Positions 26,401 through 36,410 are shown, counted from the first letter of the stretch. The stretch is DNA of 64,000 nt from Winogradskyella thalassocola (GCF_900099995.1 NZ_FNCZ01000005.1:23396-87395), one strand, 5' to 3'. The notes: generated from the letters alone by a model not told the origin. Program-made: numbers and translations.

Positions 26401-27570
26401 ATGCATATAGCTCTCATACTATCCCAGCCACCAGGCTATTCCGAGACTTTTTTTAAATCAAAAATTAAAGGCTTGCAAGACGCAGGTCATCAGGTGAGTT
26501 TGTTTGTTTATAAAGATGACCCTAGGTTTACAGACTGTAAGGTTCTTCCAATGCCTAAAGTACATGCTAATCCTATTCGTCAATTTTTTGCGACACTAGG
26601 AGTCATTTTTGGTTTACTACCTTATTTAAAAAGGGTAATACGCTATGTGAAACTAGAGCTTAAAGCCGGGAGAGAACTTAAACAGGTTTTTAAATATATT
26701 TATATAAATGCAACAATTTTGAAGTCAGATGCAGAATGGCTACATTTTGGTTTTGCAACCTTAGCTTTACAAAGTGAACATGTCGCTAAGTCTATAGATG
26801 CAAAAATGGCGGTAAGTTTGAGAGGATTTGATATTGCTATTTATCCGTTAAAACATTCTGGCTGTTATGATCGATTATGGCAGCTAGTGGATAAAGTACA
26901 TACCATTTCAGATGATTTATTACTTTGTGCCTATAATCAAGGGCTATCTAGAAATAACGCTGTAGCTAAAATAACACCTGCAATTTCAATGGAGTTATTT
27001 AATACAGGTGCCGCTAATAAAAATTTCAAGACTAAGCCTATAAAAATATTGACTGTTGGAAGATTATTTTGGAAAAAAGGTGTAATCGATATGTTGGAAG
27101 CATTGTCTATTCTAAAAAAAGAAAAAATTGATTTTGAATATCAAATTATAGGTGAAGGTGAGCAAAAAGAAGAAATTCTGTTTGCAATTTATCAGTTAGG
27201 ATTAGAAAATGAGGTTTCTTTGCTAGGTGTAAAAACACCAAGGGAGGTTAAGGAATTAATGGAAATATCTCATATTTATATGCAATATAGTCATTCGGAA
27301 GGCTTTTGTAATGCGGTTTTAGAGGCTCAGGCTATGGGGCTGTTATGTATAGTGTCGGATGCAGAAGGGTTATCAGAAAATATCATAGATGGTGAAACTG
27401 GTTGGGTTGTGCCAAAGCGACAGCCAAGATTACTAGCAAAAACTCTAGAATCCGTTATAGAGCTAGATGATGTTATTAAAAACCAATTTTCTGAACGGGC
27501 CAAAGCACGTGTTAAACAAGAATTTACATTAGAACAACAACAAGCTAAGTTTGTGGAGTTTTATAATTGA
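26401..27570 (+). CDS. Family 4 glycosyltransferase (colanic-acid WcaL-like)
   Basis: This 389-residue protein opens with ALILSQPPGYSETFFKSKI and has AEWLHFGFATLAL (about 116-128) and AVSLRGFDIAIYP (about 138-150), features of the WcaL/AmsK group of GT4 enzymes. The donor domain shows TVGRLFWKKGVIDMLEAL and HSEGFCNAVLEAQAMGL (E-x7-E). In colanic acid synthesis WcaL adds galactose; the donor here is unknown. Confidence 0.87.
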   Translation: MHIALILSQPPGYSETFFKSKIKGLQDAGHQVSLFVYKDDPRFTDCKVLPMPKVHANPIRQFFATLGVIFGLLPYLKRVIRYVKLELKAGRELKQVFKYIYINATILKSDAEWLHFGFATLALQSEHVAKSIDAKMAVSLRGFDIAIYPLKHSGCYDRLWQLVDKVHTISDDLLLCAYNQGLSRNNAVAKITPAISMELFNTGAANKNFKTKPIKILTVGRLFWKKGVIDMLEALSILKKEKIDFEYQIIGEGEQKEEILFAIYQLGLENEVSLLGVKTPREVKELMEISHIYMQYSHSEGFCNAVLEAQAMGLLCIVSDAEGLSENIIDGETGWVVPKRQPRLLAKTLESVIELDDVIKNQFSERAKARVKQEFTLEQQQAKFVEFYN

Positions 27571-27582
27571 AGATAATTAAAA

Positions 27583-28617
27583 ATGACATTCTACTTTCCA
27601 AAACGGCATTACGATAAATCATTTCGTGGTCAAACCTTCCCATTATTAAAGCCTTTTTTGAAGGGTGAGGATTTTTCCGATGAAGAGCGTAAAGCTATGT
27701 ACAGTATTTCAAAAGAAGACGTAGCGTTTGTCGATGTTTTAGAGGCTTCAGATGTGGCAATATTAACGATGTCCTGGAATTATTATGTAAAGACCAAGCA
27801 GCAATCTAAAGCTCTTCAGTTTATAAAAGCGACCCAGCGATTAAATATAACCACTTGGGTAGTGCTATTAGATGATGTAGGCATAGATTTTCCTGATTTT
27901 CCTCATGTAAAATTATTTAGGCAAAGCGGATACAGGTCTAGAGTTCCTAAATGGCATATTGGCTTACCGGTTTTTATTTCTGATCCATTAAAAGTTCAAT
28001 ATAACAAGGGTACTATTTTTGAGCGTCCCTATACTAAAAATCCTACCATAGGTTTTTGTGGGTTTGCAACATCAAAGGTTGTACTAGCTATAAAGACGAA
28101 ATTTAAAATTGGCTTAAAAAACCTTAGCTATTATTTAAAATTAAGCTCGCAAGAGCCTGAGGCTATAATGGCTGCTGCACTATGGAGACATAGTATCCTA
28201 AAACGAATGGAGAATCACCAAGGTCTTATTACAAATTTTATTTATAGAGCAAAGTATCGCGCAGGGTCGCAAAATGAAACCCAACGCGCGACATCGACAG
28301 CAGAGTTTTTTAACAATATAAAAGATTCTGATTATGTGGTTTGTGTAAGAGGAGCAGGAAATTTTTCAGTACGTTTGTATGAAACCTTGGCGATGGGACG
28401 TATCCCGGTTTTTGTGAATACTGATTGTATATTGCCTTATACAGAAGCAATAGATTGGAAACAACATGTCGTTTGGGTTGAATCTTATGAAGTTCATAAA
28501 ATAGGGGCTATTGTATATGAATTTCATAAAGCATTAAGTGAAGATAACTTTGTTCAATTACAGCAAAGAAATAGATGTTTATGGGAAAATAAACTTCAAT
28601 TAAAAGGATTGTTGTAA
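27583..28617 (+). CDS. Exostosin-like glycosyltransferase
   Basis: In this 344-residue protein the second half resembles the exostosin (GT47-type) domain: IGFCGFATSKVV (about 149-160), SDYVVCVRGAGNFSVRLYETLAMGRIPVFV (in pieces from about 249) and ILPYTEAIDWKQHVVWV. In known families exostosin domains transfer GlcA, Xyl or other sugars. The spacing of 12 bp upstream and 10 bp downstream fits operon membership. Similarity is clear in the C-terminal half and weaker in the N-terminal half. Confidence 0.75.
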   Translation: MTFYFPKRHYDKSFRGQTFPLLKPFLKGEDFSDEERKAMYSISKEDVAFVDVLEASDVAILTMSWNYYVKTKQQSKALQFIKATQRLNITTWVVLLDDVGIDFPDFPHVKLFRQSGYRSRVPKWHIGLPVFISDPLKVQYNKGTIFERPYTKNPTIGFCGFATSKVVLAIKTKFKIGLKNLSYYLKLSSQEPEAIMAAALWRHSILKRMENHQGLITNFIYRAKYRAGSQNETQRATSTAEFFNNIKDSDYVVCVRGAGNFSVRLYETLAMGRIPVFVNTDCILPYTEAIDWKQHVVWVESYEVHKIGAIVYEFHKALSEDNFVQLQQRNRCLWENKLQLKGLL

Positions 28618-28627
28618 AAAGAAATAT

Positions 28628-29167
28628 ATGAGTCATCAATGTACCTATTTTAAAGCAGATGTAAAAAGGATGCTGGGAAAGCATAAGATTAGAATTTTGC
28701 ACATTTGGTTAAGCCGAAGTTTTATTGGTGTTTTTCTTTATCGCATGGAACGGGGTTTGTATTTAGCATTGGGAAAATCATATCGTATAGTTAGAATCTT
28801 ATTTTTACCTTTTATTTTACCAATGCAGTCCTATTCTAATATTGATATTCATTATAAAGCAGCTATTAAAGGTGGACTTTTAATATTACATCCTTCTGTT
28901 GGCTGTGTCATTTCTGGGGCAGCTGATATTGGTAAAAACTTAACTTTAGTAGGAGGAAATGTAATAGGGCTAAAAGAAGATGCGTCCAATAATAAATTTA
29001 GAATTGGAGATAATTGCAGTCTTGGAGCAAATGCGACTATACTAGGACCAATAGAACTGGGGGATTATATTAAAATAGGTGCCTCTGCTTGCGTAATTCA
29101 TGATTTTTTAGAAAATAATTCAACGTTAATAGGTGTACCTGCAAAACAACTAAATAATAATAAATAA
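28628..29167 (+). CDS. Serine-acetyltransferase-like left-handed beta-helix acyltransferase
   Basis: This 179-residue protein has an N-terminal alpha-helical half and a C-terminal hexapeptide-repeat helix (IHYKAAIKGGLLILHPSVG, VISGAADIGKN, IGDNCSLGANATILGPI, LGDYIKIGASACVIHDF). It ends with STLIGVPAKQL, as in serine O-acetyltransferase-like enzymes of polysaccharide clusters. The His in ILHPSVG corresponds to the catalytic histidine. It probably O-acetylates a sugar rather than serine, given the neighbours; that is inferred. Confidence 0.8.
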   Translation: MSHQCTYFKADVKRMLGKHKIRILHIWLSRSFIGVFLYRMERGLYLALGKSYRIVRILFLPFILPMQSYSNIDIHYKAAIKGGLLILHPSVGCVISGAADIGKNLTLVGGNVIGLKEDASNNKFRIGDNCSLGANATILGPIELGDYIKIGASACVIHDFLENNSTLIGVPAKQLNNNK

Positions 29168-29187
29168 TTATTATTTTTTATATAAAT

Positions 29188-30036
29188 ATGAGCATCAAAA
29201 AAATAGGATTAATAATTTATAATACAATCCCAAAAAACGTAAAAAACTATTTAGGAGAGATTAAATGGTTAAAACCATTAAGAGATTCATTGTTCCGGAG
29301 CAAAGGACGTTACAAGGAAGTGGAAACAATCATAAAGAGAAGTTATCAAAACTATGATGTTGAATTTAAGCTTTTATCATCTTTTCGGGTGAGTGCTAAG
29401 GCTGCCAATCGCGGAATTGAAACTAAGCTTTTAAATAGGTCTATTGTGTTATTAAATAAGTTTAAGCCTCATCATGATGATCTCACCGTTTTGGATGTTG
29501 GTGCTAATTTTGCGTTTTTAAGTTTAGTCTGGGCAAACACAATCGCTAAAAATGGACAAACAATTGCTTTTGAGCCAAGCATTAATTTAGTATCAACGAT
29601 TAATAAATCTATAAAATTAAATAATTTACAAACTAGATTAGTTGTTGAGAATAATGCTGTAGGAAATGAGAATAAAGAGGTAGAGCTATTTATTAGCAAT
29701 TCAACTTCTAATGTTTTGGATGTAAAAGGTTCTGATGTCATTCAAAAAATTGAAATGATAACATTAGATGCCTATATTGATAAAACTGAATTAAAGCGTT
29801 GTGATTTGTTAAAAATTGATGTAGATGGTATTGAATTAGATATATTGCAAGGTGCCGTTAAATTAATAAAACAATTTAAGCCCATTTTAATTGTAGAAAC
29901 AAATGAAAATATCAAAATTATAGATTATATAAAAAATCTCGATTATACTATATTAGGTATTGATTTAAATGAATTGACTGAAACAAATCCACTTCCATTA
30001 AACGTTTTTTGTATTCCAAATGAAGCCTATCTTTAA
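29188..30036 (+). CDS. FkbM family methyltransferase
   Basis: This 282-residue protein has the SAM-binding motif TVLDVGANFAFLSLVWA (about 94-110), an acidic motif IAFEPSINLVSTI (about 126-138) and LLKIDVDGIELDILQGA (about 209-225), which define the FkbM family. Such enzymes O-methylate sugars or small molecules. Chain-terminal methylation is one way ABC-exported glycans are capped, and Wzt here has an extra C-terminal domain, so a capping role is possible. It overlaps the next gene by 17 bp. Confidence 0.84.
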   Translation: MSIKKIGLIIYNTIPKNVKNYLGEIKWLKPLRDSLFRSKGRYKEVETIIKRSYQNYDVEFKLLSSFRVSAKAANRGIETKLLNRSIVLLNKFKPHHDDLTVLDVGANFAFLSLVWANTIAKNGQTIAFEPSINLVSTINKSIKLNNLQTRLVVENNAVGNENKEVELFISNSTSNVLDVKGSDVIQKIEMITLDAYIDKTELKRCDLLKIDVDGIELDILQGAVKLIKQFKPILIVETNENIKIIDYIKNLDYTILGIDLNELTETNPLPLNVFCIPNEAYL

Positions 30037-31387
30037 ATTTATTAATTACTTACAACCCACGCATTATTTTGTCTTAAAAAAAAATGACGGGCATTCTGTA
30101 TTTCCCTTAGTTAAAAATCTACCAGCAGAAATCGTTGAACAATTAGAGTCAGATCATCAGTATAAATCGGATAAAGCTAAAGCATATGATTTGTCATGGC
30201 AAGCCGTTCAGAAAGGGTATATTGGTAAAGCAGAAACCTATACACAATTTGAAAACGTGCCAGTTGTAGATAATTACAGGTTTGCACGGAAGTATTTTAG
30301 TTCGTTTTGGGTGTTGTATATTTTAATTGTTCGTCTTTTTAGTTTTTATAATCCCATAACAGAGGTGCTTGGATGGTGGAAGACTCGTAAGGTTTCGCGC
30401 AGCACTTATTTAGAAATACCGCTAGTAAATTCAGAGTATGATGCTTTTAATTCCGAGTTGATACTACAGAAGCCTTTTATTAGTGTGATTATCCCAACTT
30501 TAAATCGTTATCCATATTTAAAGGATGTATTACAAGATTTGGAGCAACAAGATTACACGCATTTTGAGGTTATTGTTATCGATCAATCGACGCCATTTCA
30601 ATCTGATTTTTATAATGATTTTCAATTAGAGATTCAGGTAGTCCATCAAGAAGAAAAAGCATTGTGGTTAGCTAGGAATCGAGCGATAAAAATGGCGAAA
30701 GGTGATTATATTCTATTGTTTGATGATGATAGCCGTGTCGATAAAAATTGGATAAGTGAACATTTAAAAGGCTTGGATTTTTTTAAAGCAGATCTGACTT
30801 CTGGAGTTTCTATTTCTGAAGTTGGAGCTCCTACACCAGCGCATTATGCATATTTTAAAATTAGTGATCAATTAGATACGGGAAATGTTTTGTTAAAAAA
30901 GGCTGTTTTTGAAGCTATTGGTCTCTTCGATAGGCAATTTGAAAAACAACGTATGGGTGATGGTGAGTTTGGTTTGCGGTCGTATTTAGCAGGCTATTTA
31001 AATATTTCTCACCCCTACGCCAAACGCTTACATTTAAAAGTAGGAAGTGGCGGTTTACGAGATATGGGCAGTTGGGATGCTTTTAGAACCAATTCGTTAT
31101 TTGAACCGCGTCCTATACCTAGTGTACTTTACTACTTTAGACGGTATTGGGGACATACGGCAGCACGATGGGCTTTATTGCGAACGGTACCATTATCGAT
31201 TATGCCGTACCGCTTTAAAGGCTCGAAACCGATGATGCTTTTGGGTGCCTTGGTTTCTTTGTTTATTTTGCCTTTGGTGGTCTTTCAGGTGATTAAGTCT
31301 TGGAGGTTGGCTGGTGCGAAATTAGATGAAGGGGCTCTTGTAGAAAAGTTAAAAATTAAAAGTGAAAAGTGGGAAGTAAAAAGTTAG
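30020..31387 (+). CDS. Family 2 glycosyltransferase with C-terminal membrane segment
   Basis: This 455-residue protein has an N-terminal extension of about 150 residues with a hydrophobic stretch (FWVLYILIVRLFSFY, about 95-109). A GT2 domain follows: FISVIIPTLNRYPYLKDVLQ, VIVIDQSTP and metal site LLFDDDSRVD (about 233-242). A C-terminal hydrophobic segment (MMLLGALVSLFILPLVVFQV, about 409-428) probably anchors it. The last residues (KLKIKSEKWEVKS) are encoded by a period-7 repeat and are unlikely to matter for function. Confidence 0.85.
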   Translation: MKPIFKFINYLQPTHYFVLKKNDGHSVFPLVKNLPAEIVEQLESDHQYKSDKAKAYDLSWQAVQKGYIGKAETYTQFENVPVVDNYRFARKYFSSFWVLYILIVRLFSFYNPITEVLGWWKTRKVSRSTYLEIPLVNSEYDAFNSELILQKPFISVIIPTLNRYPYLKDVLQDLEQQDYTHFEVIVIDQSTPFQSDFYNDFQLEIQVVHQEEKALWLARNRAIKMAKGDYILLFDDDSRVDKNWISEHLKGLDFFKADLTSGVSISEVGAPTPAHYAYFKISDQLDTGNVLLKKAVFEAIGLFDRQFEKQRMGDGEFGLRSYLAGYLNISHPYAKRLHLKVGSGGLRDMGSWDAFRTNSLFEPRPIPSVLYYFRRYWGHTAARWALLRTVPLSIMPYRFKGSKPMMLLGALVSLFILPLVVFQVIKSWRLAGAKLDEGALVEKLKIKSEKWEVKS

Positions 31388-31514
31388 TTGAAACCTTCCG
31401 TCTTTGTTTTCTTTTGAGGAAAACAAATACACCTTCCCTTATAAATAGGGGAAGAGCTGAGCTGGATTACTGGAAAATTGGATTTAATATGAATTTGAGA
31501 TTGGATTTGGGAAA
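31347..31514 (+). repeat. Composite repeat module D
   Basis: AGT at 31347, 31361, 31368, 31375 and 31382 (AAT at 31354) gives a period-7 array crossing the stop codon of the gene above. The conserved element follows from 31390: AAACCTTCCGTCTTTGTTTT, GGAAAACAAAT, CACCTTCCCTT then GGGGAAGAGC, forming two hairpins as in module A. Degenerate hexamers (GAATTT, GAGATT, GGATTT, GGGAAA; 31491-31514) come after it. Confidence 0.75.
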
Positions 31515-31580
31515 TACTTTATAAAAACTTGCCTTATGCAGGATAATATATTTATTTTTAAACGCTATTAAAAATCACTC

Positions 31581-32702
31581 TTGAACGCTACGAAAATACT
31601 TATTGTTACTTCTGAATTTCCTCCTCAACCTGGTGGGATTGGTGACCATGCTTATAACGTTGCACTCTATTTAAGTCGTGCTGGTTACGATGTTTCTGTT
31701 ATCGCAGATCAACGTTCTATAAATGGTAATGAAGAAGCTAATTTTGATACTACTTTGTCGTTTAAAATGTTGCGGGTTCCGATGACAAACCCTCGCTTTA
31801 AAATGTATTTTAATAGGATAAGTCTTTTAAGAAACGCAATTAGATCAGCCGATGTTGTTATCGCTTCTGGGAAATTTTCGTTGTGGAGTGTTGCTATCTT
31901 AGGCCGACGACGATCGATTGTAAGTTTGGCCGTTATACATGGGTCTGAAGTTAATTTTAGCAATAGACTATTAAAAGTTAGTATAAATAGTGCTTTGCAA
32001 CAGTTTGTTAAAGTTATAGCGGTATCTCATTTTACAAAATCATTAATCCCTTTAGAGGTTCAGAAGAAAACGGTAGTTATTCCCAATGGTTTTAATTCTG
32101 ATAAATGGAACATTAATACGACTACAGACATACAATTAAGTGGTACGCCTAAATTGATTACTGTAGGTCACGTCAGTGAAAGAAAAGGGCAACACGAAGT
32201 GATTAAACTTTTACCACGATTAATATTACGCTTTCCAAATATTGCTTACCATTGCGTGGGATTACCAACAGCACAAACGGCTTGTGAATTATTAGCGAAA
32301 CAATTAGGTGTTGAGAAACACGTTTTTTTTCATGGTCGCGTTAGTAATGACGTTTTAAAAACAGCATTAGAGGCTAGTGATGTATTTGTAATGTTAAGCA
32401 CCGCAACAACCACGGGAGATGTTGAAGGCTTTGGAATTGCATTGTTAGAAGCGAATGCATTAGGGATTCCGGCCATTGGAGCTAAAGGCTGTGGTATTGA
32501 GGATGCCATACGAGATGGTGAATCAGGATTTTTAGTGACTTTGGGTGATCAATCTGCTTTTGAAGACGCTTTAGAACAGTTGTTGACCTCTAAAGAAGCG
32601 TATGCTAAAACCTCAAAAAAATGGGCAGATGAACACCAATGGGATATCATTATTAAAAATTATATAGAAGAAATAGAAAAGTCAATCGTTAATACTAAGT
32701 AG
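31581..32702 (+). CDS. Family 4 glycosyltransferase (TTG start)
   Basis: This 373-residue GT-B protein begins ILIVTSEFPPQPGGIGDHAY, the classic GT4 acceptor-domain opening with a glycine-rich turn. The linker VVIPNGFNSDKW (about 163-174), ITVGHVSERKGQHEVIKLLP (about 190-209) and EGFGIALLEANALGIPAIG (E-x7-E) follow. TTG at 31581 is the only start that includes the first strand. Repeat module D lies just upstream. Confidence 0.87.
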   Translation: MNATKILIVTSEFPPQPGGIGDHAYNVALYLSRAGYDVSVIADQRSINGNEEANFDTTLSFKMLRVPMTNPRFKMYFNRISLLRNAIRSADVVIASGKFSLWSVAILGRRRSIVSLAVIHGSEVNFSNRLLKVSINSALQQFVKVIAVSHFTKSLIPLEVQKKTVVIPNGFNSDKWNINTTTDIQLSGTPKLITVGHVSERKGQHEVIKLLPRLILRFPNIAYHCVGLPTAQTACELLAKQLGVEKHVFFHGRVSNDVLKTALEASDVFVMLSTATTTGDVEGFGIALLEANALGIPAIGAKGCGIEDAIRDGESGFLVTLGDQSAFEDALEQLLTSKEAYAKTSKKWADEHQWDIIIKNYIEEIEKSIVNTK

Positions 32703-32919
32703 TTGCACACGACTGCTATTTATATGATAATAAAAATTTAAAAGGATATAGTTTTTTTGTGGTTTTGGAACCTTAAAAAGATGAATGGGAATTGTTTGTA
32801 AACTAAAACCTTTATTATCAAAACAAATTTTATTTTTGTCAATCGTGAAAGGCACACGGAGTATCAAAAAATCACAAAATGCAGATGATACTATTATTTT
32901 AATACCTTAATCAATATCA
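32703..32919. other. 217-bp gap without a recognisable gene
   Basis: This AT-rich spacer separates two co-directional glycosyltransferase genes. It includes a run near 32820 (ACAAATTTTATTTTTGTCAATCG). TATTTTTG at 32830-32837 fits the flavobacterial -7 consensus, so a promoter for the downstream group is possible. No repeat module is seen. Confidence 0.35.
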
Positions 32920-34047
32920 ATGAAATTAGTAATCATATCTCATACTGAACACTATCAGAAAAGCGATGGCAGTATTGTTGGTTGGGGTCCTACGGTTACT
33001 GAAATTAATCACCTTACCGCAATTTTTGATGACATTGTTCATTTAGGGATGTTATACGCTGGAGAACCGCCAGCAAGTGCATTGCCTTATACGAGTTCGA
33101 AAATAAAATTTGTAAATATCCCAGTGGTAGGAGGTACTGGATTAAAAAACAAATTAAAAATTATAACAGCGGCTCCGAAAACGATGCAATTAGTAAACCG
33201 TTATGTTAGTGCTTCAGATTATTTTCAATTACGAACCCCTACAGGGATTGGAGTCTATTTGATTCCCTATTTAACTTGGTTTACTAGAACACCAGGTTGG
33301 TATAAATATGCTGGTAATTGGAAGCAAACCTCTGCACCTTTAGGGTATGCCTTTCAGCGTTGGTTTTTAAAAAAACAATCGCGCAAAGTAACTATTAATG
33401 GTGCTTGGAATGACCAACCACAACATTGTGAGACTTTTGAAAATCCGTGTTTAACTAAAGCAGATTTAGCTTTTGGTAAAGCCATTATGAGCACAAAAAG
33501 AATGGTGAATCCGATTAACTTTTGTTATGTTGGGAGGTTAGAAACACCAAAAGGGGTTGGACGTATCATTGAAGCTGTAACAGCTTTAAAAAGTGAAGAC
33601 AAAGCAAAACTAGGTACCATTCATTTGGTTGGCGATGGGGCTGAACGAAAAGACTTTGAAACGCAGGCGGCATTAAGCGGAGTTAATTTTAAGTTTCATG
33701 GGTTCTTGTCACGTCATTCTGTTGTTGAAATCTATAAAGTATGCCATGGCTTTTTAATGCCTACAACAGCATCTGAAGGGTTTCCAAAAGTATTGGCAGA
33801 AGCTATGAATTTTGGGTGTGTCCCTATAGTCTCTAATATTTCTTCTATAGGGCAATATATTAAAACTGACGAAACAGGTTTTGTATTGCTAGATATAAAT
33901 ACAGACGCGCTAAGCGCACTTATCACTGATTTCGCAAATCTGCCTGCAAATGACTATTTACGTTTAGTTTCTAATGGACAAGACGTCGTAAAACGTTTCA
34001 CTTTTGCATACTATAATGACCATATAAAGCAAGCTATTTTAAATTAA
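32920..34047 (+). CDS. Family 4 glycosyltransferase
   Basis: This 375-residue GT-B protein has an acceptor domain with LRTPTGIGVYLIPYLTW (about 108-124), then FCYVGRLETPKGVGRIIEAV (about 203-222) and a donor motif SEGFPKVLAEAMNFGCVPIV with E-x7-E. It ends 4 bp before the O-antigen ligase-family gene. The acceptor and donor sugars are unknown. Confidence 0.86.
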   Translation: MKLVIISHTEHYQKSDGSIVGWGPTVTEINHLTAIFDDIVHLGMLYAGEPPASALPYTSSKIKFVNIPVVGGTGLKNKLKIITAAPKTMQLVNRYVSASDYFQLRTPTGIGVYLIPYLTWFTRTPGWYKYAGNWKQTSAPLGYAFQRWFLKKQSRKVTINGAWNDQPQHCETFENPCLTKADLAFGKAIMSTKRMVNPINFCYVGRLETPKGVGRIIEAVTALKSEDKAKLGTIHLVGDGAERKDFETQAALSGVNFKFHGFLSRHSVVEIYKVCHGFLMPTTASEGFPKVLAEAMNFGCVPIVSNISSIGQYIKTDETGFVLLDINTDALSALITDFANLPANDYLRLVSNGQDVVKRFTFAYYNDHIKQAILN

Positions 34048-34051
34048 ATAT

Positions 34052-35434
34052 ATGGGAATAGTAAAGAAACATAAGCGTTATGATGATAACTTTATTCCAC
34101 TCCTTTTAGGACATGTATTTCTAGGAATCGCTATTTATTTTTTAGAACCTATTGCACGTGTCTATTTTTTAGGAGTATTGTTTTATTTTCTGTGGCATAT
34201 AATTACCTCACCCGAAAAGGAAAAAACAATGTTTGTATTGTTAGGGTGTGCTTATTTCGTTGGTGGCGAGGTTTTTTTACGGATGACCAAAGGCTATTTC
34301 TTTTATGAAACAGGGAAGTACTGTGTATTATTAATGATGCTTGCCGGAATTTTTTATAAAGGGGCCTCTGGTAAGGCTTATCCTTATTTTTTATATCTTA
34401 TTTTATTAGTGCCTGCTGTTATCGTTGCTTCTATAACATTAACTTATGATGCTAATTTTAGAACCAATGTAACATTTGTTCTTGCAGGCCCCGTAACTTT
34501 AGGTATAGCCACATTGTTTTGCTATGATAAAAAAATATCAGAACAACAAATTTTAAAGATCTTACAGTATTTAGTGTTACCCATCATTTCTATGACTGTG
34601 TATTTGTTTTTGTACAACCCCTCTATACGAGATACCATATCTAATACGGCATCTAATCCAGCAACGTCAGGGGGATTTGGACCGAACCAAGTTTCTACAG
34701 CGCTAGGTATGGGTATGTTTGTGATGGTGGTGCGTATTTATATGCAATCTCCTAGTTTTTTTATGAAAGTTTTAAATATTTTGATTTTTGCAGCTATTGC
34801 ATTTAGAGCTGTTGTTACGTTTAGTCGCGGAGGAGTCTTCGCTGCTATAATTTGTATCTTAGCATTTCTTGGGATATTATTTCTAAAATCAAATTACAAA
34901 GTTAAAAATCAAATTATAGGCTCTACATTTGTTTTTTTATTTGCTATTAGTTCTACATGGCTTATAGCCTCAGTTGAAACGGGAGGTATGTTAGATAAAC
35001 GTTATGCCAATGAAGATTCATTAGGACGTGAAAAAGGGGACGCGACCACAGGTCGAGGTACATTATTTATGCAAGAAATGGATGGATTTTTACAAGATCC
35101 TATATTTGGTATTGGGGCTAGCAGAACTAAGGATATACGTGTACAAGAAACAGGAGAACAGTTACCAACACATAATGAAGTTGGTCGTTTATTAGGAGAG
35201 CATGGGATGCTTGGTATTATTATATTACTGATTTTAATTATAAAACCCTTAGCATATCGCGCAAGACATCCAAGCAGTTATTTTTTTTATGCCTTTTTGT
35301 TTTTTTGGTTTGCCACCATTAATCATACAGGAATGCGGATTGCTGCACCTTCGTTATTTTATGCATTAGCTTTATTAAATATTACAAATGTTAAGAAGAA
35401 AAATATTATACATAGGAAACAACTTGTACAATAA
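34052..35434 (+). CDS. O-antigen ligase/polymerase family membrane protein (WaaL/Wzy-like)
   Basis: This 460-residue protein has about ten to twelve hydrophobic helices. It has a periplasmic loop before VTFSRGGVFAAIICILAFLG (about 251-270) and the C-terminal LPTHNEVGRLLGEHGMLGII block (about 371-390). The Arg in SRGG and His in HNE/LGEHG are typical of the O-antigen ligase superfamily. In ABC-exported systems the expected member is a WaaL-type ligase that attaches the finished glycan to a lipid core, but the same fold serves as Wzy polymerase and the sequence does not decide. The next gene starts within its last 47 bp. Confidence 0.82.
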   Translation: MGIVKKHKRYDDNFIPLLLGHVFLGIAIYFLEPIARVYFLGVLFYFLWHIITSPEKEKTMFVLLGCAYFVGGEVFLRMTKGYFFYETGKYCVLLMMLAGIFYKGASGKAYPYFLYLILLVPAVIVASITLTYDANFRTNVTFVLAGPVTLGIATLFCYDKKISEQQILKILQYLVLPIISMTVYLFLYNPSIRDTISNTASNPATSGGFGPNQVSTALGMGMFVMVVRIYMQSPSFFMKVLNILIFAAIAFRAVVTFSRGGVFAAIICILAFLGILFLKSNYKVKNQIIGSTFVFLFAISSTWLIASVETGGMLDKRYANEDSLGREKGDATTGRGTLFMQEMDGFLQDPIFGIGASRTKDIRVQETGEQLPTHNEVGRLLGEHGMLGIIILLILIIKPLAYRARHPSSYFFYAFLFFWFATINHTGMRIAAPSLFYALALLNITNVKKKNIIHRKQLVQ

Positions 35435-36410
35435 TAAAACTAATCCTTCCTCGATACAGGTTATAGGAGGCCAGTTGGAGAGTGAAGGGTTTGATATGTT
35501 GTATAGTTCAAGCAAAAATAATAAGATCTTAAGGCTATTTGATATGCTTTATTCTTGTATAAAGTATAGAAAAGCCGTTAGTAACGTCATCATTGATACA
35601 TATAGTACAAGCAATTTTTATTTTGCCGTCTTTGTAGGGCAATTATGTCAACTTTTAAAATTGCCTTATGTTTTAAGTTTGAACGGTGGTAATTTGCCAG
35701 CACGATTACAGAATAGTCCTAAATTATGTGCCATTACTTTTAAGCCTGCTAAAGCCTTAGTGTCACCATCCTTGTATTTGATGGATGCTTTTCATAAACA
35801 TGGTTATTTGGACGTTACCTATATTCCTAACGCATTGAATCTAAATCATTATAAATTTAAGACGAGACCTATAGAAGACCTTAATTTATTTTGGCTTCGT
35901 TCTTTTTGTAAAATATATAATCCTTGCTTAGCTGTTGATGTACTGAAAGCTTTAAAAGAGCAAGGTTATAAGGTGAGTTTATGCATGGCAGGCCCAGATA
36001 CAGATGGTTCTCTTAAAAAAGTAAAAAAACACGCTAAGGCTTTAAATGTAGAGGTTTTTACACCTGGAAAGCTCACTAAAACAGAATGGACCGATCTCGC
36101 CAAAGATTACAATGTTTTTATTAATACGACAAACTTTGATAATATGCCAGTAAGTGTTATTGAAGCCATGGCCCTAGGTTTACCTATAGTCTCTACTAAT
36201 GTTGGTGGTATGCCATTTCTAATTGAAGATGGGGTTGATGGTATTTTGGTGCCACCTAATAATTCAAAAGTATTTGTGGATGCCATTTTAAAATTAAAAT
36301 CTCAACCCAAAGAGACGGAAACGATGGTGGCTAAGGCTCGTGAAAAAGTAGAACAGTATGATTGGATGCTTTTAAAAGAAAGTTGGGTTAAAGTTTTAAA
36401 CGCTATTTAG
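35388..36410 (+). CDS. Family 4 glycosyltransferase
   Basis: This 340-residue GT-B protein starts at an ATG 47 bp inside the preceding gene (KILYIGNNLYNNKTNPSSIQ). It has LSLNGGNLPARL (about 99-110), YIPNALNLNHY (about 145-155), CMAGPDTDGSL and DNMPVSVIEAMALGLPIVS, then GGMPFLIEDGVDGILVPP. The E-x7-E motif is altered at its first position (Asp). Confidence 0.86.
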   Translation: MLRRKILYIGNNLYNNKTNPSSIQVIGGQLESEGFDMLYSSSKNNKILRLFDMLYSCIKYRKAVSNVIIDTYSTSNFYFAVFVGQLCQLLKLPYVLSLNGGNLPARLQNSPKLCAITFKPAKALVSPSLYLMDAFHKHGYLDVTYIPNALNLNHYKFKTRPIEDLNLFWLRSFCKIYNPCLAVDVLKALKEQGYKVSLCMAGPDTDGSLKKVKKHAKALNVEVFTPGKLTKTEWTDLAKDYNVFINTTNFDNMPVSVIEAMALGLPIVSTNVGGMPFLIEDGVDGILVPPNNSKVFVDAILKLKSQPKETETMVAKAREKVEQYDWMLLKESWVKVLNAI

